This document shows positions 19,815 to 30,000 of a stretch of DNA of 64,000 nucleotides, piece by piece; positions within the stretch are counted from its first letter, which is position 1, and every line of letters starts with the position of its first letter. The DNA comes from Steinernema hermaphroditum. Taxonomy: Eukaryota; Nematoda; Chromadorea; Rhabditida; Steinernematidae. The stretch spans positions 2,258,012 through 2,322,011 of the forward strand of contig CM059623.1 in NCBI GenBank assembly GCA_030435675.1, given 5' to 3'. Below the pieces are notes generated by a model, which saw only the letters and a list, made by a program, of their open reading frames with translations, made no database searches and was not told where the DNA came from. Position numbers and translations under genes: made by a program.

Positions 19815-20430
19815 TCAAGTGGGCGAGATCAAAGCATCCTCTCCGTTGAGATCTTCATAGTGCTCGTCGAAAAGATCAGTCACCTTGCAGCACCGCTGTT
19901 GCCCTACTTCTTGCGTCAAGTTCACGGCCACAATCTTAAAAGTCTTCGTCTCGCCATTCTTCTCCGTCTCCTCTGTTTTGGGAACACGTTCTGTGGCGTG
20001 CACTTCGATGCGGCGGGGTAAGCTATGCATTTCGCTTTCAAGATTCTTTTCCAAGTCTACGCCATAATTTCGGGGCTGTCTATCCCAAGGTCTTTTGCCA
20101 TCAACAGCTTCTGTTTCTACAACACGGTTTCTGTGTTTCTTTGGTGGCTTCGGGATAAAGTGCATATTCAAAAGCTTTCCAAGCCCTTTGTGAAAGCGCG
20201 AACTACCAGGAAGTGCGCTCGGTACATCTTCTTTTCCGCTTGGTTGTTCCTGATCTGCGTCTCCCTTTAATACTGGCAGGTTCAGGAGGAGCTTAGGACG
20301 CTCTGAATCCGTGTTTAATCGACTGTGAACAAAAGAACAACTTACTATTGGGCGTTTCACTGGAATTCGTGGTCGAATCTTCTGTGTCGTGTGCCTCTCG
20401 ATGAATGTTCTTCAACGGCAACTCCTGGCA
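19815..20430 (-). CDS. Lineage-specific gene, family Y member 1 (5' end interrupted by retroelement)
   Basis: Two exons, 20430-20346 and 20302-19815, join across a 43-nt intron to 191 codons in frame. I do not recognise the product. It shares PWDRQPRNYGVDLEKNLESE with AWEKTPRNYGRDLDDHVEED of the gene at 23199. It also shares FKIVAVNLTQEVGQQRCC with FNIVATNLEAYVGEQRCC of the gene at 25206. It therefore links the other two into one family. The exon begins at a splice acceptor (CGCTAG at about 20431). An upstream first exon with ATG at about 21264 (MDSCKRQPTRPIRPP) fits, and the RTE fragment at 20465-21150 lies between them. Confidence 0.55.
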
Positions 20431-20464
20431 CTAGCGTCTGCTTCTGAGAAATGAGTACGTGATC

Positions 20465-21160
20465 GCGGGCTTGCGTCCTCACCAGTTGCGCTCATGTCGA
20501 GATTGGCGAGCTTCACGACGTCGACCGGAGATGGCGGATGCACTTTTCCTCCAATCGGTGTTTGGGTAACGAGGACTGTGGAGTAAGAAGAACCACGCGA
20601 AAGAAGTCGCCCGCCGAATCCGTTGCGGATGGAACGTGTTCCGGCGATACCAAGAGTTCCTGACTTCGAAGACAGTGCAGATGCGGTGGAAACGACGCCT
20701 GCACGACCAGTGCATTCTCCCGGCAATGCTGTATGGATGCGAGACATGGGCGTTGACACAGACAGCGCAGCGGAAGCTTGCAGCCGGCCAGCGACGGATG
20801 GAACGCAGGGTCGTCGGTGTGAGACTCCTCGACAAGAAGAGCAACGACTGGTTGCGAGGAGTTACGAAGTTCACCGACGTCGTGGAAGCCGCAAAGAAGC
20901 GCAAATGGAACTACGCTTGGAAGCTCGCCAATGAATCACCGGAAAAATGGTCGCGTCAACTGGAAGAATGGCGTCCACCAGTAACAAGACCACTCGGAAG
21001 GCCGCGGACAAGATGGCGAGATGACTTTGTGAAGAAACTCGGCACCACAAGATGGCAGCAGCGCGCCCGAGAAGAATTGCGTCCAGAGTGGGCAAATAAT
21101 GGGGTGTGACACATTGTATCAATGTTGATTTCACAGAATAAACTTAAAATTTGAAACTTT
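20465..21160 (+). mobile_element. 5'-truncated RTE-clade non-LTR retrotransposon
   Basis: The plus-strand frame 20636-21109 encodes the reverse-transcriptase C-terminus typical of RTE/craTE elements. Visible blocks are ILPAMLYGCETWALT, AAGQRRMERRVVGVRLLDKK, KRKWNYAWKLANE and RPLGRPRTRWRDDFVKKLG, ending WANNGV. The frame is preceded by further reverse-transcriptase-like sequence with frame disruptions (RIRCGWNVFRRYQEFL). It is followed by a short AT-rich tail. The 5' truncation is usual for target-primed insertion. It sits inside the presumed first intron of the minus-strand gene at 19815. Confidence 0.85.
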
Positions 21161-21300
21161 GGACTGTGGAGGTCGCGTCGGATTCCGATAGATGGGCCAC
21201 GCCTTCCACTTCGGCCTTCTTTAATGGTGGGCGAATCGGGCGCGTCGGCTGCCGTTTACAGGAATCCATCTTACCCTGAAGACAGTGATTCAGTTAGCAC
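21161..21300 (-). CDS. Possible first exon of family Y member 1
   Basis: Minus-strand ATG at about 21264 opens MDSCKRQPTRPIRPPLKKAE, continuing about 40 codons before a stop. Composition and position suit an N-terminal exon of the gene at 19815-20430, separated from it by the RTE insertion. No donor was fixed with confidence. This is a proposal based on layout. Confidence 0.3.
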
Positions 21301-21429
21301 GAGTAAAGTAAAACAAGACGTTGAACACGTCAACAGTCAACACTGAACTCTTTGAATAGCCATTCAACTCTTTGAATTTGAATCAACATTCAACTCAAAG
21401 GTCTTTCATTTGTGTTCCCAGCGATCGCT

Positions 21430-21645
21430 CCGTCAACCGCACCGAAGACGGGACTCCACGTCGCCTGTTATGCTCAACCACCGCGCATCTTCTGGATACA
21501 GCCTCTTTGTCGCTTCGAAGCCCGCGCACATTGATGGGATAGCTGTCTTCAATTCGGACGTCGCGCTCTGCGCCGAAGAAAGAAGATCAGCAGCTACTGC
21601 AGTGATATACGGTTGTCCTTTGAGCATTATGAGATATCTTGCATG
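21430..21645. repeat. Interspersed repeat family X copy
   Basis: Contains 'gatacagcctctttgtcgct', 'cccgcgcacattgatgggat' and 'gctctgcgccgaag'. These recur on the opposite strand at 44230-44310 and more weakly at 24600, 31500-31640 and 54010. Coding frames are not conserved between copies. Confidence 0.65.
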
Positions 21646-22400
21646 ACGAATGTCATTGATTCAAGTGTAAATGTAATGTAATTCAACTCAAAATTCAACT
21701 TGGTTGGAAAGTGTTCCAATCCATTGAACGTCTATTCAATCAACTGAATAGAGAAAATGTGTTCGTGAAGTCTTAAGGAAAGACCTCCAAAGGCTTAAGC
21801 CTAAAAATGACAATCTAAAGCCGATCCTAAACGGTCTCGATAAGAAGTGAATGTACGGCAGTTTAAATGATTCAAATTGCCTGGCTGGTTCTTGTAACCG
21901 TCGTATGTGTTCGCAAGAAGCTATGGCTACATCTTTAGCCTAAGTCCCACGCTCTATGTCCGTCGCCCCGGCGCAGCAAGCAGGAAAATTACACTGCAAT
22001 ACTCCGAAACCTCGGAATTCGAAGAACACGGACAACTGTGCCATCACATTCATTGCAACATTACGAAATTCACTTCCGAAACCGACTAACGCGCACGCCC
22101 TCACTCACTGTGAGCGATTATGTTCTTTTTTCTTCTCACGGAATTTTCCATCCGCGGAATTTTCCCGATACCACTGTGATTGACAAGAGCTTACGCGCCA
22201 GACATCCACCTGAAGCAGACGAGCCGCTACTTTACAATCGTCTTACGTCATCGGCCCATCGCAACGAACAGGCGACGCCAAAAGCCACTTACTGGTCTAT
22301 TCAAACGAGCTCCTGATCGGTCGTATTCCCTCAAGGCTCTCGCCAACCTACTCCTCTACATTGGTCCCTGCTTCCATCACTAGCAACCCGTCAGACGAAG
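21646..22400. other. Intergenic, repeats of 'attcaactc' type
   Basis: No supported gene. The stretch 21340-21760 is rich in 'attcaactc' and 'ttgaatag' phrases that also occur at 25785-25830, upstream of the family Y gene at 25206. This extends the segmental similarity between the two loci. Confidence 0.4.
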
Positions 22401-22960
22401 CCAGCAACCAAGCCCTTCACCTACCGACCACACGGACAGCAAGGAACCACCAAAAGAACGCCACCTCCTGACTCGGACGAGTCACAGTTGGGAGGCCCAA
22501 GATGGTCCTTACCAATGAGAAGCGCACCATCACCAACCTGATCAACACGATCAACACCGAACGGAAGAAATGGCAAGGAAAAGTTAATCTCACCCCTATC
22601 CTGCCCTGGAGAATTTGCCCCACTGCGTGAATACATCCGCAACAAACGAGCGGATCTCCGCCAAGACATCACCGAAATAAATCAAAAAATGGAAGAGCTG
22701 GAAGGCATCGACCAGCTGAACGACAAATTTGCTGATTTTCTGAAGCTACAAAGGAAACGGATAGCATCGCCTTACAGCGAAACGACGTAGAAACGACTAT
22801 CGAGAACCTGAAGAAACTAAATGGCAAATATGAACAGCGTCTACAGAAGCTGGATTCTCACGAAAAATTGCCAGCTTATCAACACCATCTGGAAACGTCC
22901 AAAAAATGGAAAAACGATAAGAAAACATAGGATCTACTCCAGATAATGGTCAAGAAATCC
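22400..22960 (+). pseudogene. Frameshifted retroelement gag-like coiled-coil fragment
   Basis: Successive plus-strand frames read LTNEKRTITNLINTINTERK, REYIRNKRADLRQDITEINQ, MEELEGIDQLNDKFADFLKL and DVETTIENLKKLNGKYEQRL. Together they form a heptad-rich coiled coil split by frameshifts. Such segments are usual at the N-terminus of BEL/Pao polyproteins. No protease or reverse-transcriptase block is present nearby. Assignment to a retroelement class is inference; a decayed host coiled-coil gene is possible. Confidence 0.4.
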
Positions 22961-23198
22961 CTCAGCCGCCTAGTAACATGCCACTTGACTCGCCTCACTC
23001 CCCTGTCTACCACACCATTCGCGACTCTACTACACAACAGTTTCCTATGACACTCATGGCTGCAACTGGACAGCCTAACCACCCGCCAACCGCGTTCGGA
23101 CGACAACCTACCTTACCACATAGCAATGAACGTTTCATGGAACATAATGTTCATAATAATTAAAAATGTAACAGTAACAAGTAGTCGTCGAGTTTCTT

Positions 23199-24212
23199 CT
23201 AGTCTTCTTGCGATATCGACGATTCGGCCTTGCTGTCGTCGTCGCTGCTGCTCTCAGCGCCGTTCAACTTTCCCGCCTTGACTTGTTGCCACAACTTCAT
23301 AGTGAGCTTCTTAATCTTTCTGCTGATGCGGTCTTCAAGCGCCTGCTCAAGCTCTTGTCGGCGAACTGGCAGGCAGGTCTTGAAAGGATCGGCATCCTCT
23401 TTTTTTGCTTTCTGCACCCTGTGCGCGTGAACTTCAATTTTCCTCAAGAATTTGTGGATGTCTTCTTCCACGTGATCGTCTAAATCTCGGCCGTAGTTCC
23501 TCGGGGTCTTCTCCCACGCCATCTTATCCTCTTTTGCTTCGGAATCGATCATTTTTCGAGCGGTATTAATCTTGCCCTGACTGTTGACCAAACGCTTCAG
23601 CGAAGAGCCAACGTCGGCGTAGGACGTGCTCGAGTCAGCCTCAACTTTCACAATTTTGTGAGACAAGCGCTCTCCTAAAAGACTACTTTTATATATCTCT
23701 TACTAGTCTGAACGTACTTTCTGTTTCTCCCTTACACGATGGGGTGAAAACCTTCATCTCCTCGCAAGAAGACGAGGCCTGTGATGTGGCTTGCTGCTCG
23801 CAAGTAGACGGGTCATGTGAGGGGCGGTCGGGTAACATGTCATCAACAGCCGGGCCTGATGGCGTCCGAGGCGGAGACGGCTTTGTGGATGGCGACTGGC
23901 GCATCTTTTTCATGGCGGGCGGCCCCGTAGCAATAGCGGTAGCTGCGCGTTTCTTTGCTATCGACGGCCGCATAGGATTCATGTGCTTGCGCTCAGTGGG
24001 GTCGAAGACAGTGTCTATAAAAGAAGAATGGGTTGGTTTGTATCTCTTACTGGTCGCGACATACCGTTGTGCACGTCGAGACTTGGTTCTGCTGGCACCG
24101 ACGACAGAGCATCTCCTTCGTGTTCGGCTTCAGGAAGTGCCAAAGAGCAGGTATGCGGCGTAGAATCGTCGTGGGCTCCAGTCGATGATGACACTGGTGA
24201 CGACATTTGCAT
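23199..24212 (-). CDS. Lineage-specific gene, family Y member 2
   Basis: The exon from ATG 24212 to 24065 and the exon 24014-23704 join in frame (153 codons, Ser/Pro/Thr-rich, with RKHMNPMRPSIAKKRAATAI as a possible nuclear-localisation-like stretch). A last block, about 23640-23199, encodes the conserved AWEKTPRNYGRDLDDHVEED and IHKFLRKIEVHAHRV. It then gives a helical segment (LEDRISRKIKKLTMKLWQQV) and an acidic Ser-rich end (SSSDDDSKAESSISQED). The junction between the second and last blocks is uncertain: the obvious GTAAGA...TTTTAG intron would be only 29 nt and out of frame. Function is unknown. Confidence 0.55.
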
Positions 24213-24835
24213 AAGTCTAAAACAAAAGATCTAGATGTAATGCAATCGAGGGGCCATAAAGACGGTAAGCATGCAAAACGCGTATATTTTCTGTTTGTAA
24301 CGGTAAGCATGGAAAATGCGTATATTTTCTATTTGTCTATATCCGTTTGTCTATTTCCGGTGTCGCGCAAGGCATGATGCTTTTGATTCCCGAAATGAAG
24401 TCGATTGAATTCAATTGAAGGATTCTCATTCCATTATGGAATCGCCATTCCATTTTTGAATGCCTATTCGAATTTTGAATGCTTTTTGAAACTGGAGGCC
24501 CTATTTTAAAACTCACAACGAAAATTGGATTTACCTTAAACTTGGGTAATTAAACCGAAGCCGGAAGTCAAAAACGCATATCTGCACTGATCGACTATCT
24601 GTCAGCAGCGGTACGATATATTCTGATTCCGTGCCCTATGCCGAAGCCACAATAAGACCGGCGACTAAGGAGTGGCAGTGTGGTCCTTGTGCATATATAT
24701 GACGACTCGCAGGGCGCAGGCCTTTGATACGAGAAATAAACTCGTGAAACTCCGTGAATATGATGGAGTGTGGGCATGATCGAATTCTCCAAGGGGAAAG
24801 AGGGGTCCAGCTGATTTTTATCAATTTTAGGGGCA
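24213..24835. repeat. Intergenic with a family X repeat copy
   Basis: 24600-24720 reads 'ccgtgccctatgccgaagcc', 'aagaccggcgactaaggagt' and 'tgtggtccttgtgcatatat'. It matches the inverse of 44170-44260. The rest (24240-24560) contains a 'ggtaagcatg..aaa.cgtatatttt' repeat (two copies, 24262 and 24302) and 'gaattcaattgaagg' phrases. No gene was seen. Confidence 0.5.
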
Positions 24836-25085
24836 GCATTTCACGTCAAAACCATCAAGATTCTGTTCGCCTAAAAAGATCCAGTGGCCTTTATCACAAC
24901 CCACTCGACCATCATACACGGTATCGAACGTACGTGACTACCCAATTGGAGTAAGCAACTATGCGTTCTTCACCTCGATGCATGCCGACGCCCTGTTATC
25001 AGAAGAGCAGACTTCTCCAGACCTTTTTATTGACCACTTCTCCCTTTCAACACACGCAATCCAACACACATTTTCACATACTCAA
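24836..25085. repeat. Segmental duplication partner of 18225-18453, lacking the maT insertion
   Basis: See the entry for 18225. Here the alignment runs uninterrupted through the position where the maT element sits in the other copy, so this is a paralogous empty site. Confidence 0.65.
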
Positions 25086-25205
25086 CTGGAACTTACAATC
25101 GTGCTTACAATTTACTCATTGATTCATTAAATGAGCGGAGTCAAATGGGCACCACGGGTGGCCCATGCGGCACTCACAGGCGAAATGGATACAATTGTAA
25201 CAAGT

Positions 25206-25694
25206 CTAATTAAATATTCCTGTTTTCTTCTGCTTGGCCGCGTTTACTGCGCGCTTGATGCACTCGTTGACGCGGACTTTACCGCTGCCGTAGTCGTCGA
25301 TGATATCGCTTATCGTACAGCAGCGTTGCTCTCCAACGTATGCCTCCAAATTGGTTGCGACAATGTTAAAGATCTTCTTGCCGTCTTTCGCCGGCTCCGT
25401 CACCATGTGGGCCGCCATGTCTTCCTGTCCGTCATACTTACCGACGTACACCAGCGCGTGCGGCACTCGGGCCATATCCATCAGCACAATGTCGCCATGC
25501 TTAACAAACGGCAACACCTTTTCAGCGGCCATGCCGTTCTTGCCGTCATAGCCTCCGACGAAGATGATGGTGTGTGGGATTCCGCTCATGTCCATCAACA
25601 CTATATCTTCTTGATCTTCCAATGGATGTACTTCTTCAGGAGGCGCTAGACTGGCCACAATAGTGTCGGCGAGTTCTCTCGGTGTTGGGATCAT
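25206..25694 (-). CDS. Lineage-specific gene, family Y member 3, with duplicated LRAT-like motif
   Basis: From ATG 25694 (MIPTPRELADTIVASLAPPE) to 25206 gives 162 residues. The ATG follows a good splice acceptor (TTTGCAG at about 25703), so an upstream exon is likely. Two tandem copies of one motif occur: EDIVLMDMSGIPHTIIFVGG and GDIVLMDMARVPHALVYVGK, each followed by YDGxxxMAA. The GDxVxxxxxxxPHxxxYVG pattern recalls the His-bearing start of LRAT/H-REV107 (permuted NlpC/P60) domains. The downstream catalytic Cys motif NCEHF is not seen and the protein ends AAKQKKTGIFN. It may be truncated or catalytically dead. FNIVATNLEAYVGEQRCC links it to the gene at 19815. Confidence 0.5.
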   Translation of the reverse strand: MIPTPRELADTIVASLAPPEEVHPLEDQEDIVLMDMSGIPHTIIFVGGYDGKNGMAAEKVLPFVKHGDIVLMDMARVPHALVYVGKYDGQEDMAAHMVTEPAKDGKKIFNIVATNLEAYVGEQRCCTISDIIDDYGSGKVRVNECIKRAVNAAKQKKTGIFN

Positions 25695-25703
25695 GCTCGT
25701 CCT

Positions 25704-26262
25704 GCAAAGCAAGTTTTAGTAGTACTATAGTAAAAGAAGACAATAAACACGGAAACCGACAGTTAACACTGAAAGCGTCAAACTAAGTAGCTATTCAATC
25801 AATTGAATAGCCGATCAATTCATTCACAACCTTTGGTCAATATGGTAGGGACTTAAGAAGATAAACAATCTGCCGCGGAGCAGTGATTTGAGACATACGA
25901 CAGCATACGAAATACCGAAATTACAACACTACTGACGCAATTTGCGCATTTCGTTAATCAAATTGGCGGAGTCAAAGGAACAACCCGGCTTGCCGTATTA
26001 GTAAATGCTATTAGTGAGTCACGAGCATAAATAACAGGTACACGAGAGTATTTGCACAAGAAATAAGAGCAAATGGTTGACAGATGGAAAGAGACATGAA
26101 ATAAATGATACTCAGGTGCGCGAGCGAGAGAGTGATGGGGATTTAACAATCGCGCGGCGGGAGCCCGCATATTTCGTACGCGTACAAGGTACGCTCGCCG
26201 CAACAGAAAAGGGTTCACATCGCAGTAGATACAGTTAATTTTGCAACATGCGCTGTTTGGAT
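25704..26262. other. Intergenic
   Basis: No supported gene. Contains 'ctattcaatcaattgaatag' near 25794, similar to sequence upstream of the family Y gene at 19815. A minus-strand frame at 25958-26218 has no domain. Confidence 0.35.
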
Positions 26263-26271
26263 ATCATTATC

Positions 26272-27775
26272 GGTTTACGGTCAAAATGTTCAAAACCAAA
26301 ATGTCCAAAACCAAAATGGCCAATGGACAGAATGTCCAACGAAAAAATGTCCAATGACAAAATGTCCAAAATACAAAGGGTGGGGTACTTTTTTGGTGGG
26401 ATTTTTTTCTTCGTTTCGTCGTAATGTGTCCATCTCTTGTTCACTGACAAAATGTCCAAAATGGTCAAAATCCCGTGGTTCTGCAAAGAATTTGCGTGCA
26501 GGTCCCCTAAACTACCGTAAGTGTTCATGCGCGATGTCTCCGCCGTCTAACGAGCGGCTGCGCTGTCGTATACCTACAAAGTAAAATATGCCGATCGACA
26601 ACCCTGCACTGGAAGCGGAGCTGGACCGTCGACTCAGCGGGTTGAGTCTTTGTTGTCAAAGCCTACAACAAGTAGAGCAGGCAAGTTTCTGTCCCCTTTT
26701 CAATGTGCCTTATGAGTCAATTTTAAGGACCACAGCAAGAAGCGAAAAGGCGAAGATCGATTTTACGCAAGTCCACCACGCAAGTGTCCATCTTTGCATC
26801 ATCTCTTTACTCTTCCCGCGGTCTATTGTCTTCTACCCCATAAGACTACGAAGACTTATCTTAAGATGCTCAAAGCAATCAAAGATCTCAAGCCGTCATT
26901 CTCTCCATCAAGTCTGGTCGTAGGTAAGCTTCAGAATGGTATAACGTATATTGGCTGTGTATTTGCAGATTTTGAAGCAGCAGCCATAAAGGCATTTCGA
27001 ACCGTTTTCCCGGGAATACAAGTTGCCGGATGTTTCTTCCACTTGGCTCAGAGTCAACGACGACAAATTAACAGCAACAAGGTATCATACCATCTCATGC
27101 GTCGTAGTTGACACACCATTTTAGGATCTCAAGGGGCTCAAAAGCCAGTTACGAAAGGATAGAATACTAAACAAAACTCCAAGTCAGAATGATTCGCGCC
27201 ACGGCCTTCGTTCCTTTAGACAAGATACTCGAAGTTTGGGGAGACCTAACAGCAGTACTAGACCGACGTCCTGATCCGACGCGCAATTGGTTTGAAGTGA
27301 ACTATGTTGGCTGGCAGCCGTTCCGTGGATCCAACTTTTCATTGTTCTCGCAGGAGACATGGAATGTGCATGCTCGACTAATGGCCGATCAGCCGAAAAC
27401 GAATAATTCGGTTGAAGCGTTTCATAGCGCGCTCGTGAAACTGTTTGGTTGCGCACACCCAACCATGTGGAAGTTCATCAAGACACTGCAGATGTATCAG
27501 TTAAAGGTTGGTACTGATATACTCAGGTGTATTCATGCAAAATGGGGATTGCAGGTTGACGCGGACATTGTCAACGTGCAAGCTGGGCGACAAATAAGAC
27601 GTGTGAACAAGAGATGGACACATTACGACGAAACGAAGAAAAAAATCCCACCAAAAAAGTACCCCACCCTTTGTATTTTGGACATTTTGTCATTGGACAT
27701 TTTTTCGTTGGACATTCTGTCCATTGGCCATTTTGGTTTTGGACATTTTGGTTTTGGACATTTTGACCGCACGCC
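26272..27775 (+). mobile_element. MULE (Mutator-like) element, 1504 bp, 173-bp TIRs, perfect 9-bp TSD
   Basis: Near-identical 173-bp inverted termini (26272-26444 and 27603-27775) are flanked by the 9-bp duplication ATCATTATC (26263-26271 and 27776-27784). The termini are made of repeated 'aaaatgtccaa' units. The 9-bp TSD, long TIRs and the internal MULE-type transposase identify the superfamily. The only clear differences between the termini are four bases just inside the outer end and one internal base (gttc against gtcc). This and the perfect TSD point to recent insertion. Confidence 0.93.
26588..27600 (+). pseudogene. MULE transposase, frameshifted
   Basis: Blocks in order are TTKTYLKMLKAIKDLKPSF, then DFEAAAIKAFRTVFPGIQVA and GCFFHLAQSQRRQI (the DDE region with the C/H motif), then MIRATAFVPLDKILEVWGDL, and NNSVEAFHSALVKLFGCAHP, which is the conserved end of the MULE domain. 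Two introns are visible, at about 26923-26968 (GTAAGC...TTTGCAG) and 27082-27123 (GTATCA...TTTTAG). Between the second and third blocks the frame changes in the A-rich run near 27170, which looks like a 1-bp indel. No N-terminal zinc finger or catalytic first Asp was placed. The copy is probably inactive. Confidence 0.75.
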
Positions 27776-27992
27776 ATCATTATCACTTTGGACTTCATAT
27801 GAGCAACTATTTCGAAGCAAGGACTTCATCGGCACTTTGGTTTATCCTACTAAAGTTTAATTATAACAGGAATTCACTGCCTACACGTCTGTCCGTAATT
27901 GCTAATTATATCGATCACTTTAATTCATTCGTACTCTGCGTGCATGTCTCTCCATTTATACTTATTTCGATCCACGGCCTGTAGGCGACGCT

Positions 27993-28866
27993 ATGGCCTA
28001 TGGCACTATGTTCTTCGCTTCTCTGCTTACCTTAAGGCTCATCACTTTCATTCTGAACTCCATATCGCTTTTTATTTACATACGCAGACCAACTCAAACG
28101 TCACGATTCAGCACTTTGGCGGCTCTTTTCGTCACTCACATTCTGTGCAGCGCCGCCAACAGTCTCTACTATAGCACCAGTTTTATGAAAGATTATGTTG
28201 CCTTGCTTGAGAACGACACAATCGTGATTGCCATTCATCTCACTTCCTTCATGTCTGAATTCATGCCCACTATCGGCTGCGCCATTTTCGCCCTGGACCG
28301 AGTACTCATCCTAGCGCTTCCCCTACGATACGGTCCTTGGAGGTTAGGCCACAAGATGGCCGTCTTCCTCATAGTGCTCGAAATCGGAATAGCCATTGGA
28401 GCATACGCCGGAGCTTGGCTGTTTCCAGGTGGTGTGCTTTTTGCAGCTGTTGTCACTCTTAATGTAGTCTATATTGTGGCGCCGACTTTTGAAACGTTCA
28501 TGTACATCTTGTTCTTATACTTCTTGAGAATGCACCATAAGAGAGTATCCACTGCACTGAGCTCTGAAAACAAGCAGGTACCGAAGAGAAGAGTCCTATT
28601 CGTCTTAATTTATATTTTAGGCTAACCACATCGTTCTTTTTCAAGCTGCTGTCCATACTCTTCTATCGACGATCCCCAATGCGGCGACTAGTGCAATAGT
28701 TTTTCTAAGTGACGAGAATTTCACTGCGGAATGCATTATAGATGCGTGCCTTATTTCTTCATACATAAGCATTGCACTTATTTCTATATTTACACTTTAT
28801 AAGTTGGTACCTAGAAGAGCCTCTGTGAAGGTTGTGCAGTTCACTAATAAAAGTGTTGTTCTGTGA
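27993..28866 (+). CDS. Nematode serpentine chemoreceptor (7TM GPCR)
   Basis: Two exons, 27993-28577 and 28621-28866, are split by a 43-nt intron (GTACCG...TTTTAG) and give 276 residues. Hydrophobic segments follow one another as expected for a rhodopsin-fold receptor: FFASLLTLRLITFILNSISL, FSTLAALFVTHILCSAANSL, IGCAIFALDRVLILALPLRY (a DRV motif at the end of TM3), MAVFLIVLEIGIAIGAYAGA, LNVVYIVAPTFETFMYILFL, HIVLFQAAVHTLLSTIPNAA and CLISSYISIALISIFTLYKL. Such proteins sit in the cilia of chemosensory neurons. Length is slightly short for the class. The exact subfamily (str, srx, srsx or other) cannot be fixed by eye. Confidence 0.8.
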
Positions 28867-30000
28867 CTTTTTCACGTTTCTTCCTTTCTTCACATCCGAA
28901 AGACAACGATCTCTTGTAGCAAAATAGAAAACGACTTAATTTCTTTACAGGTTAAATACTGTGAAACATTACTCCACCGGCTCAGCTTTATTCCAAAGAG
29001 TGTTACGCGGGTCCTGTCGCGGAAGATCTGAAAGGCGGGTTGCCAGGCGACCAACCTGTTCAACTCCAGCGCAGAGAGCAGTGTAACACAACTGATTTAT
29101 GCTACACGTAGTCAAGAAACTAACAATCCAGACGATAGAAGGCTATTTAAATACTTTTACATAGGCCGTTTGAATAGACGTCGAGGAAGTTGGGAAAAAT
29201 CCATCGCGTCTGCGAGAAGTGAAAATTTTTTAAAGCATTGAATGTTTCAGTGAAGTTTTAGTAGGCCATCATGGAAAAGACGCCAGAGCTCAATTTTCGA
29301 TGAATGAAAATGTTTGGTTCTCGGACATGAAAACCTTCACGATGGAATGGTTCATTCGAACATGTTGTGTAGGATCCAGTCGAGATTTTCCAAAAACGTC
29401 TCAACCGTTGCACAACGCTGGTGTCAGCGTCGCCATCTCAGAGTCTATTTCAGACGATACAAGAGTGGAACGATGAGTGGGAAATGTCCATACTTGTCGT
29501 TGCGAGTAGAGTTGTCGAGTATTCGAAAGGCGTCGAACACCGAATCGAATCGAACATCTAAGGCCGAATTTTTGACAAGGTCATAAAAACTATAAAAAAA
29601 CACCTGCAACAAAGTATGCTACTGCTCACGATTGTTACCGCAGCGCATCGTGTAAATCGTGTAAATCGACAACTCATGTCCACATTGATTTGCTCGCAAT
29701 CTCGTAATCTTGGCCCACATTGTAGTATCATATTGTAGATAAAAATAAATCAGTTGCTTGTCTTTGTGTCTCGGGGCTGTTTCCTTATCTGTGACTAAGT
29801 TACAGATCTCCATTAACCTGGGGACCTGACCAACGTCTCATGATCGAACCCCTCCTCAGATTGAATTCGGTGTTGATTACACCTCAGACGAATATATTGC
29901 TCCGTTCCAGTCGTTACCAGACAAAAAAAAATTCCAAACCAGTTCGTATGCATTTAAAGACGCCCGTTCCAGATATGTGTTTCACACCTTCCTGCAATCA
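28867..30000. other. Intergenic, with possible mariner remnant
   Basis: No gene is supported. Around 29300-29480 the plus strand reads WFSDMKTFTMEWF and later VSVAISESISDD. These faintly resemble the FSDEKxF and VWxAISxxG blocks of mariner transposases, without termini. GC-richer sequence at 28970-29090 has no frame of note. Confidence 0.35.

Noticed and set aside
29300..29480. Possible mariner transposase fragment (FSDMKTF, VSVAISES)
   Set aside because: No termini and only short resemblances; kept as a remark in the intergenic entry but not called as an element.
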